NCBI GenBank assembly: GCA_031277195.1
Contig: JAITMU010000167.1
Coordinates: forward strand, 1 to 7,977
Direction: 5' to 3'
From: Gallionellaceae bacterium
Lineage (GTDB): Bacteria; Pseudomonadota; Gammaproteobacteria; Burkholderiales; Gallionellaceae
DNA length: 7,977 bases
The translations under genes and the position numbers were made by a program. Position 1 is the first letter of the stretch; the number at the start of each line of letters is the position of its first letter. This document shows positions 6,278-7,977 of the stretch, one piece after another. The notes beneath the pieces are model-generated. The model was given only the letters and a program-made list of their open reading frames with translations, was not told where the DNA came from and made no database searches.

Positions 6278-6420
6278 CCTACCCCGCCGTCATTCCAGCG
6301 AAAGCTGGAATCCAGCCTGTTAACAAACTCCGGCGTAGCCGGACATCAGGGGTTTGTCCGCTACGCGGTTTGTTTTTTTTGCTGGATTCCAGCTTTCGCT
6401 GGAATGACGGCGGGGGTAGG
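6278..6420 (+). repeat. Nested inverted repeat, element B (MITE/REP-like)
   Basis: The outer arms, 6278-6316 (39 bases) and 6381-6420 (40 bases), are reverse complements differing by a single extra C in a C/G run. Each arm contains its own hairpin: ATTCCAGC (6292-6299) with GCTGGAAT (6304-6311) around GAAA, and the mirror copy at 6386-6405 around TTTC. The interior contains another imperfect inverted repeat (6324-6372), so the 143-base element can fold into one long hairpin or several small ones. The arm hairpin is the same family as in element A. There is no transposase and no clear target-site duplication. It lies between convergent ychF and the nitroreductase gene. Confidence 0.88.
6324..6380 (+). 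terminator. Probable intrinsic terminator of ychF inside element B
   Basis: CAAAC (6324-6328) pairs with GTTTG (6368-6372), GTAGC (6335-6339) with GCTAC (6360-6364), and GGACA (6341-6345) with TGTCC (6355-6359), forming an imperfect stem with small bulges and a loop at 6346-6354. Eight T residues follow at once (6373-6380). Orientation and placement suit termination of ychF. On the opposite strand the A-run precedes the stem, so the same core would not terminate the convergent gene. Confidence 0.6.
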
Positions 6421-6431
6421 GGGCTGGCAAA

Positions 6432-7031
6432 TCACCCAAACACCCGAAACCGCTCTCCATCATCCATAAACGTCTTTTCGCCAATCGGCGCTTGATTGGA
6501 ACCAAACGGCATTTGCGCGCGCAGTTTCCAGTTGGCGGGCAGGTTCCATTCGGCGGCGACGGTGGCGTCGGGCAGGGGGTTGTAGTGTTGCAGGCTGGCG
6601 CCGATGCCAGCGTTGGCCAGCGCTGTCCACACGGCGAATTGCGCCATGCCGCTGGATTGTTCAGACCAGACCGGAAAATTGTCGGCATAGAGCGCAAACT
6701 GTTCTTGCAGTTTGGCGACGACAGCTTGATCTTCGTAGAACAGAACCGTGCCTGCGCCAGCGGCAAAGCCGTTGACTCGCGCTTCCGTCGCGGCGAAGGC
6801 GTCGGCGGGCACGATTTTGCGCAGTTCTTCTTTCACGATGCTCCAGAACTTGTCGCTTTGCGCGCCAAACAGAATCACGGCGCGAGAGCTTTGCGAGTTG
6901 AAGGGGGAGGGCGACAGTTTGACCGCTTCCTGGATCAGGGCGGTGACTTCCGCTTGGGGCAGGGGCAAATCCTTGCCCAGCGCATATTGGGTACGGCGTT
7001 TTTTGATGGCATCAATGCTGGCATTGCTCAT
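6432..7031 (-). CDS. Nitroreductase family protein, Frm2/Hbn1-like subfamily
   Basis: This is an FMN-dependent NAD(P)H oxidoreductase of the nitroreductase fold, expected to be a cytosolic homodimer. The 199-residue length and motifs match the small Frm2/Hbn1-like subgroup, which includes lactococcal CinD: KKRRTQYALGKDL (10-22, N-terminal FMN-phosphate region), LSPSPFNSQSSRAVILFG (39-56), GAGTVLFYED (92-101), YADNFPVWSEQSSGMAQ (115-131), GIGASLQHYNPL (142-153) and a C-terminal MPFGSNQAPIGEKTF (174-188). Members reduce nitroaromatics or quinones in vitro and are linked with oxidative or metal stress; the physiological substrate here is unknown. The ATG (complement of 7029-7031) has AGGAGA seven bases upstream. 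It is transcribed towards ychF and away from sucC, and is probably a single-gene unit with its own promoter. The subfamily is confident; the specific role is not. Confidence 0.93.
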   Translation of the reverse strand: MSNASIDAIKKRRTQYALGKDLPLPQAEVTALIQEAVKLSPSPFNSQSSRAVILFGAQSDKFWSIVKEELRKIVPADAFAATEARVNGFAAGAGTVLFYEDQAVVAKLQEQFALYADNFPVWSEQSSGMAQFAVWTALANAGIGASLQHYNPLPDATVAAEWNLPANWKLRAQMPFGSNQAPIGEKTFMDDGERFRVFG

Positions 7032-7032
7032 T

Positions 7033-7046
7033 GAGACGTCTCCTGT
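7033..7046 (-). promoter_or_regulatory. Ribosome binding site and overlapping palindrome, nitroreductase gene
   Basis: Read on the minus strand, AGGAGA lies seven bases before the ATG, a strong ribosome binding site that fixes the start. Its last bases form part of the perfect 10-base palindrome GAGACGTCTC (7033-7042), which lies between it and the start codon. The palindrome may be chance or a small operator or mRNA structure. Confidence 0.6.
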
Positions 7047-7078
7047 GAAAGTTGGGTTTTGGACAATTCGCAGAGGTG

Positions 7079-7107
7079 ATTATAAGAGCGCGGAGCGAAT
7101 GCGGGAA
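7079..7107 (-). promoter_or_regulatory. Probable sigma-70 promoter of the nitroreductase gene
   Basis: On the minus strand a perfect -10 hexamer TATAAT lies at 7084-7079, about 50 bases before the ATG, predicting a leader of roughly 40 bases. At 17 bases spacing the -35 position (7107-7102) reads TTCCCG, only three matches to TTGACA, so the promoter may need an activator or be moderate in strength. Confidence 0.55.
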
Positions 7108-7203
7108 CGAAAAAGTTGGATACACTGTGTCGAGCGACTTCCAGTCACAGGCGCTTGGTAAATTCTGTAACATTGCACCCTTTCAAAAGTCACCGGAAAT
7201 TTC

Positions 7204-7977
7204 ATGAAAATTCACGAGTATCAAGCCAAGGAAGTGCTGCGCGAATTCGGCGTGCCGACGCCGCGCGGCATTCCGTGCTTCAGCGTGGAAGAAGCCGAGG
7301 CGGCAGCGCGTGAATTGGGCGGCGCAAGCTGGGTGGTGAAAGCGCAGATACACGCGGGCGGGCGCGGCAAGGGCGGCGGCGTGCAGGCGGCGAAATCGCC
7401 CGCCGAAGTGCGCGATGCGGCGACGCGCTTGCTCGACATGCAACTGGTGACGCACCAGACCGGCGCGCAGGGTCAGGTTGTGCACCGCTTGCTGGTGGAA
7501 GAAGGCACGACCATCGCCAGGGAATATTACGTCGGCATGGTGATCGACCGCAGCAAACAGCGCGTGGCGCTGATCGCGAGCGGCGAGGGTGGCATGGAGA
7601 TTGAAGAAGTCGCCGCGCGCGCGCCGGAAAAAATTCATACGATCTGGATTGACCCCGCTGCCGGATTGAGTTTTGACGAGGCGGACGACATCGCGCGCCG
7701 CATCGGTATTCCAGAGGACGCGCAGGCGGAAGCGCGCGCGACGCTGCTGGGGTTGTATCGCGCCTTCGTCGAAAAAGACGCGATGCTGGCGGAGATCAAT
7801 CCGCTGGCGCTGACGGCGGACAAGCGGATTCTTGCGCTGGATGCGAAATTTAATTTCGATTCCAACGCGCTGTACCGTCATCCTGAGATCGTCGCCTATC
7901 GTGACCTTGACGAAGAAGACCCCGCCGAAATCGAAGCGTCGAAATTCGGTTTGAGCTACATCTCGCTGGACGGCAAT
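7204..7977 (+). CDS. sucC: Succinyl-CoA synthetase beta subunit, 3' truncated by window edge
   Basis: SucC is the nucleotide-binding beta subunit of succinyl-CoA ligase, which with SucD makes ATP or GTP from succinyl-CoA in the TCA cycle. The visible 258 residues are the N-terminal two thirds of a protein normally about 388 long; the frame is still open at the window end. The ATP-grasp domain is clear: MKIHEYQAKEVLREFGVPTP (1-20), VVKAQIHAGGRGKGGGV (44-60), LVEEGTTIAREYYVGMVIDR (97-116), EINPL (197-201) and ALDAKFNFDSNAL (211-223). Asn199 and Asp213 match the magnesium-binding residues of the E. coli enzyme. The ATG at 7204 has only a modest GGAA five bases upstream. sucD would be expected just beyond the window. 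The gene is divergent from the nitroreductase; I could not identify a convincing plus-strand promoter in the 172-base gap. Confidence 0.97.
   Translation, partial: MKIHEYQAKEVLREFGVPTPRGIPCFSVEEAEAAARELGGASWVVKAQIHAGGRGKGGGVQAAKSPAEVRDAATRLLDMQLVTHQTGAQGQVVHRLLVEEGTTIAREYYVGMVIDRSKQRVALIASGEGGMEIEEVAARAPEKIHTIWIDPAAGLSFDEADDIARRIGIPEDAQAEARATLLGLYRAFVEKDAMLAEINPLALTADKRILALDAKFNFDSNALYRHPEIVAYRDLDEEDPAEIEASKFGLSYISLDGN

Noticed and set aside
3569..6420. CRISPR-like repeats from the recurring hairpin unit
   Set aside because: Only paired inverted copies exist at two distant sites; there are no regularly spaced direct repeats and no cas genes.
6268..6495. 75-codon open frame after ychF
   Set aside because: It translates element B (PAKAGIQ and SFRWNDGG peptides, typical repeat translations) and runs antisense into the nitroreductase gene.
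6492..7034. 180-codon plus-strand open frame opposite the nitroreductase
   Set aside because: The minus-strand frame has unmistakable nitroreductase motifs, a promoter and a ribosome binding site; the plus-strand frame has none.
7085..7203. Plus-strand sigma-70 promoter for sucC
   Set aside because: Candidate boxes (TTGGAT at 7116, TTGGTA at 7155, TAACAT at 7168) do not pair at acceptable spacing, so no promoter is called.
7183..7881. 232-codon minus-strand open frame opposite sucC
   Set aside because: Antisense shadow of the clearly recognisable sucC gene.

Overview
The window looks like a GC-rich betaproteobacterial chromosome segment that is almost entirely housekeeping. The order TPR protein - lolB - ispE - tRNA-Gln - prs - rplY - pth - ychF is a conserved proteobacterial block; as I recall it, Pseudomonas has the same order without dispersed repeats in the gaps. 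LolB shows an outer-membrane (Gram-negative) cell, and the prs and rplY sequences read as betaproteobacterial. A guess at order level (Nitrosomonadales/Gallionellaceae-like) rests on general impression only.

Layout. 1-2499: three tightly packed plus-strand genes (3' part of a TPR protein, lolB, ispE) whose reading frames overlap. 2504-2578: tRNA-Gln(TTG), four bases after the ispE stop. 2611-3561: prs with a GTG start. 3562-3743: a gap holding an 89-bp palindromic repeat (element A) and a further stem-loop. 3744-5008: rplY and pth, separated by an intrinsic-terminator-like hairpin that abuts the pth start codon. 5009-5175: a gap filled by a second, unrelated inverted repeat (element C). 5176-6267: ychF. 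6268-6431: a third nested inverted repeat (element B, same hairpin family as A) with a terminator-like core. 6432-7031, minus strand: an Frm2-like nitroreductase. 7032-7203: divergent promoter region. 7204 to the end: sucC, cut off by the window edge. No gene-free stretch exceeds 300 bases; the longest is the 182-base prs-rplY gap.

How the genes fit together. LolB inserts lipoproteins into the outer membrane, IspE makes isoprenoid precursors, Prs makes PRPP for nucleotides, histidine and tryptophan, and rplY, pth, ychF and tRNA-Gln all serve translation. The last two genes, an FMN oxidoreductase and succinyl-CoA synthetase beta subunit, form a separate divergent unit.

I see no defence system, prophage, insertion sequence, CRISPR array or undescribed multigene system. 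The most interesting content is non-coding: three palindromic dispersed repeats, two of which share a hairpin unit with compensatory base changes; a terminator-like hairpin against the pth start where no ribosome binding site is visible; and a tRNA inserted between two protein genes.
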